DNA from: JAFAHD01 sp963772515 | GTDB lineage: Bacteria; Vulcanimicrobiota; Vulcanimicrobiia; Eremiobacterales; Eremiobacteraceae | Reading direction: 5' to 3' | Assembly (NCBI GenBank): GCA_963772515.1 | Contig: CAVYXC010000002.1 | Coordinates: forward strand, 372,001 to 436,000 | Length of the DNA: 64,000 bases | In this document: positions 1-8,634 of the stretch, piece by piece | Layout of the letters: the number at the start of each line of letters is the position of its first letter | Position numbering within the stretch: the stretch's first letter is position 1 | Program-made: the position numbers and the translations under genes | Notes under the pieces: generated by a model | The model's database searches: none | Told to the model about the DNA's origin: nothing | What the model saw: the letters and a program-made list of their open reading frames with translations, nothing else

Positions 1-853
1 TGCGGCGGTCGCCGAAGCCCGGCGCCTTGACCGCGACGCACGTGAACGTGCCGCGCAGCTTGTTCACCACGAGCGTCGCGAGCGCTTCGCCCTCAACGTC
101 CTCGGCGATGATGAGCAGCGGCTTTTGGACCTGGACGACCTTCTCGAGCAGCGGCAGGATGTCGGCGATCGCCGAAATCTTGCGCTCGGTGATCAGGATG
201 TACGGCTCGCTGAGCCCGGCTTCCATCCGCTCGGGATCGGTCACCATGTACGGCGAGATGTAGCCCTTGTCGAACTGCATGCCTTCTTTGAGCTCGAGCT
301 CGGTCTTGGTCGAACGCGATTCCTCGACCGTGATCACGCCGTCTTTGCCGACCTTCTCCATCGCCTCGGCGATGACCGCGCCGATGGCTTTGTCCTTGGC
401 CGAGATGGTCGCGACTTGCGCGATGTCTTCGTTGGTCTTCACTTGGCGCGCCATCTTCTTGAGCGCCTCGACAGCCGTCTCGACCGCCTTCTCGATGCCG
501 GACTTGATGCCCAGCGGATTCGAGCCGGCCGCGACGTTACGCAGACCTTCGCGGATGATCGCTTGCGCGAGCACGGTCGCGGTGGTCGTGCCGTCTCCGG
601 CGATGTCGTTGGTCTTGGACGCGACTTCTTTGACGAGCTGCGCGCCCATATTCTCGAAGTGGTTGGGCAGCTCGATCTCTTTGGCGATGGTCACGCCGTC
701 GTTGGTGATCGTCGGCGAGCCGAACTTCTTGTCCAGCACGACGTAACGGCCTTTCGGACCGAGCGTCACCTTCACGGCGTCAGCGAGAGCGTTGGCGCCG
801 CGCTCGAGGGCGCGCCGTGCGTTCTCGTCAAATAACAGTTCTTTAGCAGCCAT
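1..853 (-). CDS. groEL: Chaperonin GroEL (60 kDa), N-terminal part, cut by window edge
   Basis: The large subunit of the ATP-dependent GroEL/GroES protein-folding chamber in the cytoplasm. The frame starts MAAKELLFDENARRALERG and contains the family hallmarks VTLGPKGRYVVLDK, the ATP-binding stretch GDGTTTATVLAQAI, and the apical-domain start GMQFDKGYISPYM. About 284 of the usual ~540 residues are visible; the C-terminus lies off the left edge. ATG at 853 is preceded by AAGGAG, which overlaps the groES stop region. It follows groES by 19 bases, so the two form a groES-groEL operon read from the CIRCE-controlled promoter at 1353-1381. Confidence 0.98.
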   Translation of the reverse strand, partial: MAAKELLFDENARRALERGANALADAVKVTLGPKGRYVVLDKKFGSPTITNDGVTIAKEIELPNHFENMGAQLVKEVASKTNDIAGDGTTTATVLAQAIIREGLRNVAAGSNPLGIKSGIEKAVETAVEALKKMARQVKTNEDIAQVATISAKDKAIGAVIAEAMEKVGKDGVITVEESRSTKTELELKEGMQFDKGYISPYMVTDPERMEAGLSEPYILITERKISAIADILPLLEKVVQVQKPLLIIAEDVEGEALATLVVNKLRGTFTCVAVKAPGFGDRR

Positions 854-872
854 GATATGTTCGTGTTTCTCC

Positions 873-1190
873 TTAGCGCTTCACAACAGCGAGAACGTCT
901 TTCTCGCTGACGATGAGGTAGTCTTTACCGTCGAGCTTGATCTCTGAGCCCGAATACTTCGAGTAGATCACCCGATCGTTGACCTTGAGGTCCATCGGGA
1001 TGACCTCGCCTTTGTCGGTCCGGCGGCCCGGGCCGACGAAGATCACGATGCCTTCTTGCGGCTTTTCTTTGACGGTGTCGGGCAGGATGACGCCGCCGGC
1101 GGATGCTTGCGCCTGTTCGACGGCTTCGATGACGACGCGGTCGCCGAGCGGTTTAAGTTCGAGTTTGGACGCGGTAGCGGTAGCGGGCAC
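873..1190 (-). CDS. groES: Co-chaperonin GroES (10 kDa)
   Basis: The heptameric lid of the GroEL chamber. The 105-residue product is close to the family size (~95-100). It has the conserved start LKPLGDRVVIEAVE, the mobile-loop region SAGGVILPDTVKEKPQEG, and the C-terminal GKDYLIVSEKDVLAVV. A short Ala/Thr-rich extension (about 10 residues) precedes the canonical N-terminus. The start is GTG at 1190, chosen because a near-perfect Shine-Dalgarno (AGGAGGT) lies 8 bases upstream. First gene of the groESL operon, with a CIRCE operator about 130 bases upstream. Confidence 0.98.
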   Translation of the reverse strand: MPATATASKLELKPLGDRVVIEAVEQAQASAGGVILPDTVKEKPQEGIVIFVGPGRRTDKGEVIPMDLKVNDRVIYSKYSGSEIKLDGKDYLIVSEKDVLAVVKR

Positions 1191-1321
1191 GGGTTGACCT
1201 CCTACAGGCGTGTGCTGGGTCCGGATGTGGATGCCGGCGCGAACCCCAAGCGGGGCGTGTGCACGCCGGCGTGAAACTCTGGACCTCTAGGATGCGCCCC
1301 GGACGGGGCCGTTCTGTTGAA

Positions 1322-1348
1322 TTAGCAGTCTTAGCACTTGAGTGCTAA
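1322..1348. promoter_or_regulatory. CIRCE operator (HrcA binding site)
   Basis: TTAGCAGTC, nine bases, then GAGTGCTAA: the classic CIRCE inverted repeat (TTAGCACTC-N9-GAGTGCTAA) with one mismatch in the left arm. It sits just downstream of the groES -10 element (1353-1358), the usual place for HrcA repression of heat-shock chaperonin operons. hrcA itself is not in the window. Confidence 0.95.
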
Positions 1349-1352
1349 TCTC

Positions 1353-1381
1353 AGTATAGCGGGAGGTTCAGGCTTTGACAA
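1353..1381 (-). promoter_or_regulatory. Sigma70-type promoter of groES-groEL
   Basis: Read on the minus strand: -35 TTGTCA (1381-1376), 17-base spacer, -10 TATACT (1358-1353), each one mismatch from consensus. The CIRCE dyad begins about 5 bases downstream of the -10, so HrcA would cover the start site. The divergent alr start codon (1382) abuts the -35 box. Confidence 0.85.
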
Positions 1382-2527
1382 GTGGTTCCTGCCCCTACGG
1401 CGGCGCCCGTGTCTGAGGCCGCTTCCTGGGTCGAAATCGACCTTGCGACCCTTGTCGCGAACGCCCGAACCCTGGCCACCAAAGCCTCCCCCGCAACCCT
1501 GTGCGCGGTGGTCAAATCCAACGCGTATGGGCACGGGCTGCTTCCGGTAGCCAACGCGCTGGCTGGGTCGGGCATCGCGGGATTGCGGCTGGCGGTCTTT
1601 TCAGCCAGCGAGGCGTTTGCGCTCCGTGCGGCGGGCATCGAGCTGCCGATCCTGGTGGTGGGTCCGGTGGCGGGCGCCGACCTTGCGCAGGCGGCGCGCC
1701 AGCGCCTCGAGCTTGCATTGCTCGACGAGCGCATGGCCGAGCCCTTCGCTCGCGCGCGCGTCGCAGCGCATCTGAAGATAGACACCGGCACCAGCCGCTT
1801 CGGCATCCCCCACGATCAGGCGTCGCGCGTGCTCGCGCGCTGCGCCGAGCTCGGCGTGGACATCGTGGGCATCTACTCGCACCTTGCCAACGCGGAAGAG
1901 ATCGACATCGCCTTCGTCACGCAACAGCTGCAGAGACTTCAAGGTGTAGCGGCCGAGTTTACCCGGCCGGCGCGCGGTCGAATGAGTTCGACCGCTCCAG
2001 GACCGCTGCTGCACATCGCGTCGTCGGCGGCAGCGATGATGTGGCCGCAGAGCCGCCTCGACATGGTGCGCTGCGGCATCGCGCTCTACGGGGCATGGCC
2101 GTCGGCGGAAGTCGAAGCCGTCATGGCGGGACTCGATCCCGGGTTCGCATTGCGTCCGGCGTTGCGCTGGTACGCGCCGATCGCCCAAGTGCGCGACGTG
2201 CCTGCGGGCGAGAGCGTCGGATACGGCAGGACGTTCGTCGCCGCGCGCGGCTGCCGCATCGCCGTGCTGCCGGTCGGCTACGCGGACGGGTTGCCGCGCG
2301 CCGCCGGAGGCGGGCGCATGCGCGTGCGCATCGACGACGCGCGCGCGCCGATCGCCGGCCGCATCGCGATGAACGCCTGCATGGTCGACGTCAGCGACGT
2401 GTCGCCACCGCCGCAGCCCGGCGACCGCGTCGAGTTCGAGATCGAAGCGCTCGCCAAGGCGGCGAGCACGATCAACTACGAAATCCTGGCGCGCCTGCCC
2501 GAACATCTGGAGCGGCGCTACACGTGA
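1382..2527 (+). CDS. alr: Alanine racemase
   Basis: PLP-dependent interconversion of L- and D-alanine in the cytoplasm, supplying D-Ala for peptidoglycan; Ddl, which joins two D-Ala, is encoded at 5200-6129. The 381-residue product matches the fold-III racemase family. The N-terminal barrel has SWVEIDLATLVANAR and the PLP lysine motif CAVVKSNAYGHG (Lys about 45). Further on are substrate-site motifs GTSRFGIP, SHLANAEE and VGYGRTF, and a C-terminal beta domain with GRIAMNACMVDVSDV. The GTG at 1382 is the first in-frame start after an in-frame stop at 1376; GGAGG lies at 1362-1366, rather far upstream. A second GTG at 1409 is an alternative start. The stop overlaps the antiporter start (GTGA). 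Confidence 0.96.
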   Translation: MVPAPTAAPVSEAASWVEIDLATLVANARTLATKASPATLCAVVKSNAYGHGLLPVANALAGSGIAGLRLAVFSASEAFALRAAGIELPILVVGPVAGADLAQAARQRLELALLDERMAEPFARARVAAHLKIDTGTSRFGIPHDQASRVLARCAELGVDIVGIYSHLANAEEIDIAFVTQQLQRLQGVAAEFTRPARGRMSSTAPGPLLHIASSAAAMMWPQSRLDMVRCGIALYGAWPSAEVEAVMAGLDPGFALRPALRWYAPIAQVRDVPAGESVGYGRTFVAARGCRIAVLPVGYADGLPRAAGGGRMRVRIDDARAPIAGRIAMNACMVDVSDVSPPPQPGDRVEFEIEALAKAASTINYEILARLPEHLERRYT

Positions 2528-3747
2528 TCGCCGGCCACGGCATGCAGCTCGCGCTGCTGCTCGGCATCGTCGTCATCATCACGATCGCGACGGCGCGGCT
2601 GCGTATCCCCTACACCGTCGGCCTCGTCATCGCCGGCTTGCTGGGCGTGCTGCTGCCGGCGCACCAGATGTTGTCGCTGACGCCCGAACTCGTGCTGTTC
2701 GTGTTTCTTCCGCCGCTGTTGTTCGCGGCCGGGCTGGGCATCAGCGTGCCGAACCTTCGCGCGAATTGGATACCCATCACGTTGCTGGCGACGGTGGGCG
2801 TGCTGCTCGGCATTGTGCTCTCGTACATCATGCTGCATTTCGGCGCCGGTTTCTCGACGCGCGACGCCGTGCTCTTCGGTGCGATGGTTGCGGCGACCGA
2901 CCCGGTCGCCGTCATCTCGATCTTCAAGACCCTGCGCGTCAACCAAGGGCTGGCCTCTCTCGTGGAAGGCGAAAGCCTGTTCAACGACGGCACGTCGGTC
3001 GTCACGTTCAGCGCGTTGCTCGCGGCCACGGCGGGCACGGGGGCGTCGATCAACTTCGGCATCGCGCTCGGCCAGTTCGCGCTCGTGACTGCGGGCGGCG
3101 TGCTCGTCGGTCTCGGTTTCGGCGGTCTCGCTCTGTTCGCGATCCGCTGGATCCGGGAGGATCCGATGCACGTCGCCGTCATCAGCGTGGCAGCGGCGTA
3201 CGGCTCATACTTCGTGGCCGACGATCTTCACGTCTCCGGCATTTTCGCGGTGATATCGGCGGCGCTGGTCTTGGCGGGCGCCCGGGGATTGGGCGCCCTC
3301 CCCGTCGCAGAGCGCGAGATCGTGACGAACTTCTGGTCGGTGGTCGCTTTCATGGCCGAAACGCTGCTCTTCTTGCTCATCGGAACGTCGATCGACCTCG
3401 GCGCGCTCGTCGCTGCGTGGCCGTATGCGATCTGGGCGATAGCGGCCGTCATCATCGGGCGACCCGTGATCGTCTACGGACTCGCGCCGGTCTCAGCGTT
3501 GCTGGGGCGGCCGATTCCGCGGCCCTGGCAGCACGCGGTCGCGCTGTCTGGCATGCGCGGCGCGCTTTCGATGGCCTTAGTCCTGAGCTTGCCGTCGGGC
3601 TTCCCGGATCGCGCGCTTCTCGTCCCGATGGTTTTCTCGGTCGTGCTGTTCACCATCATCGTGCAGGGCATCGCCCTGGAGCCCTTGCTCAAGCGGCTGA
3701 ACTTGATGGCGCCTGGGCCTTTGACCCCTTCCGCAGAACAGGCTTGA
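2524..3747 (+). CDS. CPA1-family Na+/H+ antiporter
   Basis: An integral membrane cation/proton exchanger of the NhaP/NHE (CPA1) type, 407 residues, about 12 hydrophobic segments. Signature motifs are visible: FVFLPPLLFAAG (transmembrane 3 region), GAMVAATDPVAVISIFKTL (the conserved TDP ion-site helix) and EGESLFNDGTSVV (the FND helix). The GTG start at 2524 overlaps the alr stop by four bases, which indicates translational coupling; ATG at 2542 is an alternative. The open frame extends far upstream through alr, but that part is an alr shadow. Which cation is exchanged cannot be told from sequence. Confidence 0.93.
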   Translation: MIAGHGMQLALLLGIVVIITIATARLRIPYTVGLVIAGLLGVLLPAHQMLSLTPELVLFVFLPPLLFAAGLGISVPNLRANWIPITLLATVGVLLGIVLSYIMLHFGAGFSTRDAVLFGAMVAATDPVAVISIFKTLRVNQGLASLVEGESLFNDGTSVVTFSALLAATAGTGASINFGIALGQFALVTAGGVLVGLGFGGLALFAIRWIREDPMHVAVISVAAAYGSYFVADDLHVSGIFAVISAALVLAGARGLGALPVAEREIVTNFWSVVAFMAETLLFLLIGTSIDLGALVAAWPYAIWAIAAVIIGRPVIVYGLAPVSALLGRPIPRPWQHAVALSGMRGALSMALVLSLPSGFPDRALLVPMVFSVVLFTIIVQGIALEPLLKRLNLMAPGPLTPSAEQA

Positions 3748-3772
3748 CGGACGGTCTTGCCGGAGCTCCGTA

Positions 3773-4501
3773 CTAGGTATACGGAGATGCGCTAAGCCGG
3801 TCGATCTGCCAGTTCGATCCAGTGCCGGTGAGCGGCGTATTGCAGAAGGGGCACACGGCGACGCCGGGATCGACGGGCGCACCGCATGACGGGCAGTGCG
3901 CGGGCGCGCCGGCGCCCACCGCTTTCGGGGTCGTCGTGCCCGCCGGGCGCACGAACACGGCGAACTCCGTGAACAGTGCCGGCTGCTTCGATCCGTCGGT
4001 CACGACGCAGTTCGAGTCGTCGGCGGTATACCGCAGCGCCTGGCCGGAAAAGCGGACGGTGATCAGCTGCTGCAGGCCGTCGACCGACACTTTGAAGGTC
4101 ATCGGCGAATCGAGTTTCACGTCGCTCACATGGCGCACGAGTCCGGCGCTTTGCCACTGCGTCACGCGCTGCGTGAGCTGATCGACGAAATGAGCGGTCG
4201 CGTGATCCCCGAGCTCTGATGGATTCATATCGTTCTCGGCCTGCAGCGACGCGAGATACGTCTTCGTGGCTTGTTCGAGGAACGCGACCTCGGAGAAAGC
4301 CGGATCGATCGTGGACAGCGAGGCGATCTGCGCTTTGGCCTGCTGCCACATGGGCGTGGCCGGCACCTCGGCGGTGGCCGCACCGCCGGCATCGCTGAAA
4401 GCGTCGGGCGGGATGTCGATGCTATCGCTCGTCCACGCGCGCACGGTCGAGCTTGAATTGCCGTTGATCAGCCAGGCTATGAAATTGAGCAGTCCCATCA
4501 C
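3773..4501 (-). CDS. Tim44-like domain protein with C-terminal zinc ribbon
   Basis: A 242-residue protein. The N-terminus (GLLNFIAWLIN) is short and hydrophobic. Residues ~45-200 resemble the Tim44/NTF2-like fold: SLSTIDPAFSEVAFLEQATKTY, then a beta-rich half ending in EFAVFVRP. The C-terminus has a double-knuckle zinc ribbon, CPSCGAPVDPGVAVCPFC, followed by a WQIDRLS tail. Bacterial Tim44-like zinc-ribbon proteins are membrane-associated and mostly uncharacterised. It is last in the murC-murB-ddl-HAD run, one base after the HAD stop. GTG 4501 and ATG 4498 are both possible starts. No enzymatic role is claimed. Confidence 0.75.
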   Translation of the reverse strand: MMGLLNFIAWLINGNSSSTVRAWTSDSIDIPPDAFSDAGGAATAEVPATPMWQQAKAQIASLSTIDPAFSEVAFLEQATKTYLASLQAENDMNPSELGDHATAHFVDQLTQRVTQWQSAGLVRHVSDVKLDSPMTFKVSVDGLQQLITVRFSGQALRYTADDSNCVVTDGSKQPALFTEFAVFVRPAGTTTPKAVGAGAPAHCPSCGAPVDPGVAVCPFCNTPLTGTGSNWQIDRLSASPYT

Positions 4502-5203
4502 TTACATCGCTTCGTCGACAGCGGCGCCGCGCGTCTCGCCGCGGTGCCAGCCTTCTAATATATCGGCCGCTTCTTCCGGCGTGCGCGCGTACGCATCCGG
4601 TTCCCACTCCGCGAACGCTTCGGCCGGGACGGGCCTCCACAGCGCGGCCACGGCGCGCACGCCCGCGCCGCGTGCGGCCTCGATATCGAGCGGCGTATCG
4701 CCTACGTACGCGCATTCGGCGCCGCTCGCATCAAACGCCGCCAGCGCGTAGATAAGCGGTTCGCTCTCCGGTTTGTGCCGCAACGTGTCTTCCTTGGCGA
4801 CTACTACTTCGAAGGGCCGGTCAAGGTGACACAGGGTCAGGCCTCGCAGCGCGGTGTCCCTCAATTTGGAGGTCACCACCCCGAGCCGCAGTCCCGCTTT
4901 CTTGAGGCGGTGGACCAGGCGTGCGACGCCGGACATCTGGCGGACGCTCGCGTCATGCCGCTCGAGGTTATGCGCGATGTACGTGTTCATGGCGCGCTCG
5001 AGATCGTCGCCGTCGAAATAGCGGCGCAGCGTATCGCGCAGCGGCATGCCGAGATCAGCCCTGATCTGGTCATGCGACATCACGCGTCCAAGCTTGCGAT
5101 AGGTGTGATCGAACGACGCGATGATCAGCTCGGTCGAATCGATGAGCGTGCCGTCGAGATCGAATAACACGACGCGCAGCGGCGGCGGCGCTCGCAGCGT
5201 CAC
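4502..5203 (-). CDS. HAD-superfamily phosphatase (phosphoglycolate phosphatase / PpaX-like)
   Basis: A haloacid-dehalogenase hydrolase of 233 residues. Motif I is FDLDGTLIDS (nucleophile and general acid Asp), followed by a helical cap at ~15-90. Motif II is the Ser/Thr in GVVTSKLRD, motif III is Lys in HKPESEP, and motif IV is YVGDTPLDIEAARGAG. Gph and PpaX share this architecture, so the substrate (phosphoglycolate, pyrophosphate or another small phosphate ester) is unresolved. The GTG start overlaps the ddl stop (GTGA), so it belongs to the murC-murB-ddl transcription unit. Confidence 0.88.
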   Translation of the reverse strand: MTLRAPPPLRVVLFDLDGTLIDSTELIIASFDHTYRKLGRVMSHDQIRADLGMPLRDTLRRYFDGDDLERAMNTYIAHNLERHDASVRQMSGVARLVHRLKKAGLRLGVVTSKLRDTALRGLTLCHLDRPFEVVVAKEDTLRHKPESEPLIYALAAFDASGAECAYVGDTPLDIEAARGAGVRAVAALWRPVPAEAFAEWEPDAYARTPEEAADILEGWHRGETRGAAVDEAM

Positions 5204-6129
5204 GATGCACGGACCCCGCCGCGCGACAACGCGGCCTGGACGAGCCGCTCGATGAGCGCGGGATAGCCGATGCCAGCCGCGGCGGCGGCTTCAGGAAAAA
5301 GGCTCAACGGAGTGAGACCCGGCAACGTGTTGCATTCCAAGAAGTACGTCGAGTTCGTGACCGACATCAAGACGTCGACGCGCGAGTAGTCGCGACAACC
5401 CAGCGCTCGATGCAAACGGACGGCGTGCTCTTGCATGCGCTGCGCCAGATGATGGCCGAGGTCCGCCGGCACGCGGTGCGTGCTCGCGCCCGCGGTGTAC
5501 TTGGCATGATAGGTGTAGAAATCGTCGTGGGGCGTGATCTCAACGACCGGCAGCGCACAATCGTCCAAGATCGCGACTGTGAACTCGCGGCCCTCGACAT
5601 ACTCCTCGACCACGATCGCCGGCCCGAAGCGGCTTGCCTCGCGCACGGCGTCCCCCCATTGCTCCGGAAAATGCACGACGTTCACGCCGACGGCAGAGCC
5701 TTGGGCGAGCGGCTTGACGACACACGGCAGACCCGGCATGTCAGGGATGCTGTCGGCCTCGCCGGCGGCGACGTCCAACCGTACGCCGAGGGGAACGGGG
5801 ATATCGAGCGTCCGAGCGAGCGTCTTGGTGATCCACTTATCCATCGCGATCGCGCTGGCGCGCACGCCCGAGCCCTGATACGGCATGTGCAGCCAGTCGA
5901 GAATGGCCGCGAAGGCGCCGTCCTCTCCGGCGCCGCCGTGCAGCGCGTTGAACACGACATCCGGACGGGTCTCGCGCAGCGCGTCGACGAGATGCTCGTC
6001 GAAATCGAGCTGGACGGTCGGATACAGCAGCTCATCCAAGGCCGCCACCACGCCGGCCCCGGTCTGCAGACTGATCTCCCGTTCGGCGGAGTCGCCGCCC
6101 ATCACGACCGCGACCTTCGCCCGCGTCAT
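5200..6129 (-). CDS. ddl: D-alanine--D-alanine ligase
   Basis: An ATP-grasp ligase making D-Ala-D-Ala in the cytoplasm, the dipeptide added by MurF. At 309 residues it is the typical DdlB length. Visible motifs: VVMGGDSAEREISLQTG (N-terminal substrate loop), NALHGGAGEDGAFAA, YQGSGVRASAIAMDK, the ATP-site CVVKPLAQGSAVGV, VEEYVEGREFTVAI, DYSRVDVLM, and ECNTLPGLTPLSLFP (metal and D-Ala site). It lies 13 bases after murB and overlaps the HAD gene by four bases, continuing the murC-murB-ddl order typical of dcw clusters. Confidence 0.97.
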   Translation of the reverse strand: MTRAKVAVVMGGDSAEREISLQTGAGVVAALDELLYPTVQLDFDEHLVDALRETRPDVVFNALHGGAGEDGAFAAILDWLHMPYQGSGVRASAIAMDKWITKTLARTLDIPVPLGVRLDVAAGEADSIPDMPGLPCVVKPLAQGSAVGVNVVHFPEQWGDAVREASRFGPAIVVEEYVEGREFTVAILDDCALPVVEITPHDDFYTYHAKYTAGASTHRVPADLGHHLAQRMQEHAVRLHRALGCRDYSRVDVLMSVTNSTYFLECNTLPGLTPLSLFPEAAAAAGIGYPALIERLVQAALSRGGVRAS

Positions 6130-6142
6130 CGTCTCCGTGCGT

Positions 6143-7039
6143 CTACCCCCCGAGAAGATGCACTTCCAATTCCAGCTCGATGCCGTGCTTCGCCTTGACG
6201 GCCTCGCGCACGCGCTCGATCAGCGCCATCACGTCGGCATAACTTGCGCCGCCGCGGTTGACGATGAAGTTCGCGTGCTTGTCCGATACCTCTGCGCCGC
6301 CCCAATGCCAGCCCTTGCAGCCGGTGGTCTCGATGAGGCGCGCGGCGTAGTCGCCCGGCGGATTGCGGAAGATGCTGCCGGCGTTCGGCAGCTCCAAAGG
6401 TTGCGTGGCGTTGCGTTTGCCGATGCGCCGTTTGAGCTCGGCCTGCACCGTCGCAGGATCGCCCGGCTGCAGCTCCAGCTCGGCCGCGGTCACGACGGCG
6501 CGCCGGTCGAGCGACGAACGCCGATACGAGAACTCCGGCGTGGTGAACGTCTGCAGCGGCTCGCCCGCGATGAGCACTTCGACGCGCTTGATGACGTCGC
6601 CGATCTCGACGTCGGTCCCCGCGTTCATGCGCACCGCGCCGCCGACGGTGCCGGGAATGCCGACTAGCGCTTCAGCGCCGCTCAGCCCGGCGAGCGCGGC
6701 TTCGCGGCACAGCGACACGATCGGCGTCGCGCCGCCTGCGCGCACGCGCGTGCCGTTGATGCTGACCTTGGTGAAATCGCCGATCAGGCGCACGATGAGG
6801 CCGGGATAGCCTTCGTCGGGCACGAGCAGGTTGCTGCCGAAGCCGATGATGGTCCACGGAATCGACTGCTGCTCGCACAGGCTCAGGACTGCGGCGAGAT
6901 TCACGACGCCGCCGATCTCGGCGTACGCCGCGGCCGGTCCGCCGACTTTCATCGAGGTCTTCGGAGCGAGGGGGGCGTCGAATTCGATGTGCTTGCCGAG
7001 CATGCTCGTCAGCGAGGCGCGCTGCTCGGGCGTGAACAC
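6143..7039 (-). CDS. murB: UDP-N-acetylenolpyruvoylglucosamine reductase
   Basis: A cytoplasmic FAD enzyme that reduces UDP-GlcNAc-enolpyruvate with NADPH to UDP-MurNAc. The 298-residue product has the FAD-binding motifs TSMKVGGPAAAYAE, IIGFGSNLLVPDEG (~66-77) and GIPGTVGGAVRMNAG (127-141). The catalytic serine lies in NAGSIFRNP (~219-227), followed by GCKGWHWGGAEVSDKHANFIVN. The short C-terminal region points to the type II MurB common outside enterobacteria. The GTG start directly follows the murC stop. Confidence 0.97.
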   Translation of the reverse strand: MFTPEQRASLTSMLGKHIEFDAPLAPKTSMKVGGPAAAYAEIGGVVNLAAVLSLCEQQSIPWTIIGFGSNLLVPDEGYPGLIVRLIGDFTKVSINGTRVRAGGATPIVSLCREAALAGLSGAEALVGIPGTVGGAVRMNAGTDVEIGDVIKRVEVLIAGEPLQTFTTPEFSYRRSSLDRRAVVTAAELELQPGDPATVQAELKRRIGKRNATQPLELPNAGSIFRNPPGDYAARLIETTGCKGWHWGGAEVSDKHANFIVNRGGASYADVMALIERVREAVKAKHGIELELEVHLLGG

Positions 7040-8458
7040 CTAAGCCGAACCGATCCCGGCGTCGGCGGCCGAGAGCGTGGCGGCAAGCTCGTGCGCGACG
7101 CCACCGATGTCGCCGGCGCCGAGCGTCAACGCCAGGTCTCCGCGCCCGAGCGTCCGCTGCAGATAGGCGAGCACGTCGGCAGTCTTGGGCAGATAGGTGA
7201 CGTGCTTCGCCGCGTCAAGGTCGCGCACGCATTCGACGATCGACTCGGCGCGCACGCCCGGCAGGGGCACTTCGCCGGCGGCGTAGATGTCGGTGACGAT
7301 GATCTCGTCCGCGCCGAGCAGCGCGTGTGCGAAATCGCGGAACAGATATGCCGTACGGCTGTAGCGATGCGGCTGGAAAGCGACGACGATGTGACCCGAC
7401 CAATAGGCGCGTGCCGCGGCGATCGTCTCTTGGACCGCGGTCGGATGATGCGCGTAGTCGTCGACGATCTTGAGGGCCTGGTCGTCGTACAGGATCTGGA
7501 AGCGGCGCGCTACGCCGCGGAAGCGGGCCAACGCCTGCGCGATCAATTCGAAACGCACGCCGAACTCGAGACCGACGGCGATCGCGCACAATGCGTTGTG
7601 GATGTTGATGCGCCCGGGCACGCGCAGGCGCACTTCGCCGAGCAGCTCGCCGCGCTGGTGCACGGTGAAGGCCGAGCCGAAGTCTGCCAAGCGCACATCG
7701 TCCGCGCGCACTGCCGCCGCAGCGTCAAAACCGGCGGTGATCACCTTCGGATCACCGAGGAGTTTGGGCGATTCATGCAAGCGCCGGATCAATTCGGTGA
7801 CCGCGGGGCAGTCGGCCGAGGCGACGATGCTGCCAGACGGCGGCACGCGATTGATGAACAGCGAGAATGTGTCGATGAGGTGCTCGAGGTCGCGATAATA
7901 GCCGAGATGGTCGTTCTCGATGTTGGTCACGACAGCGCACGTCGGCGTGAGGCGCAAGAACGACGCATCGCTTTCGTCCGCCTCGGCGACGACGACGTCG
8001 CCGCTGCCCAGTCGCGCGTTGGCACCGAGATCGTTGACCTCGCCGCCGATGAGCACGGTGGATTCAAGGCCGCCGGCGTCGAGCACGAGCGAGATCATCG
8101 ACGTCGTGGTCGTCTTGCCGTGCGTGCCCGAGACGGCGACCGCGCGCTTGTCCGCCATGATCTGCGCCAGCATCTCCGCGCGCTGCAGCACGGGGACACG
8201 CGCGCGCTGCGCGGCGATGACTTCAGGGTTGTCCTGCGGAATAGCCGAGGATATCACGACCGCATCCGCGCCTTTGATGTTGCCCGAGCCGTGTCCGAGA
8301 TGGACGTGGGCGCCGAGCGCGCGCAGCTTTTCCAGCGTGCTGGTCGTCTTGAGATCCGAGCCGGAGACCGTCAGGCCCATAGCGAGCAGCACCCGCGCGA
8401 TCGCGCTCATGCCGACGCCGCCTATGCCGACGAAGTGGACGTGACGGTACGATATCAT
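7040..8458 (-). CDS. murC: UDP-N-acetylmuramate--L-alanine ligase
   Basis: A cytoplasmic ATP-dependent ligase that adds L-Ala to UDP-MurNAc, the first step of stem-peptide assembly. With the ATG at 8458 the product is 472 residues, typical for MurC. It has the Rossmann start HVHFVGIGGVGMSAIA, the P-loop GTHGKTTTTSM (~111-121), EADESDASFL, TNIENDHLGYY, and the C-terminal DDYAHHPTAV and FQPHRYSR motifs. The frame stays open another 45 codons upstream (to 8593), but that stretch has no conserved MurC sequence. It heads a second cell-wall operon (murC-murB-ddl-HAD-Tim44-like), separated from murG by two unrelated genes. Confidence 0.97.
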   Translation of the reverse strand: MISYRHVHFVGIGGVGMSAIARVLLAMGLTVSGSDLKTTSTLEKLRALGAHVHLGHGSGNIKGADAVVISSAIPQDNPEVIAAQRARVPVLQRAEMLAQIMADKRAVAVSGTHGKTTTTSMISLVLDAGGLESTVLIGGEVNDLGANARLGSGDVVVAEADESDASFLRLTPTCAVVTNIENDHLGYYRDLEHLIDTFSLFINRVPPSGSIVASADCPAVTELIRRLHESPKLLGDPKVITAGFDAAAAVRADDVRLADFGSAFTVHQRGELLGEVRLRVPGRINIHNALCAIAVGLEFGVRFELIAQALARFRGVARRFQILYDDQALKIVDDYAHHPTAVQETIAAARAYWSGHIVVAFQPHRYSRTAYLFRDFAHALLGADEIIVTDIYAAGEVPLPGVRAESIVECVRDLDAAKHVTYLPKTADVLAYLQRTLGRGDLALTLGAGDIGGVAHELAATLSAADAGIGSA

Positions 8459-8634
8459 CCGGACTGTTGATTTAGGTGTCCCGACATTCGGCCCCTTTGC
8501 TTTTGTTGTGAGCGGGCGCAACTCGACATCAAAGCGAGCGGCCCCGAGGGATGCCAGGACTCCTACAACCAAGCGGAGGAACGGCGCGTACAACGTCGTT
8601 GATCCTTCGCCGCCGTCTTACAGAGGAAGGACCC
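8459..8634. other. Divergent intergenic region murC / NHL lipoprotein
   Basis: 176 bases between the divergent starts of murC and the NHL-repeat lipoprotein, so both promoters should lie here. I see no pair of -35/-10 boxes good enough to call. The only clear signal is the ribosome binding site AGGAAGG at 8624-8630 for the lipoprotein. Confidence 0.5.

Noticed and set aside
6989..8470. Long plus-strand open frame (493 codons) opposite murC
   Set aside because: Arg/Asp/His-rich composition without motifs, and murC on the other strand is unambiguous. In GC-rich DNA antisense frames stay open by codon bias.
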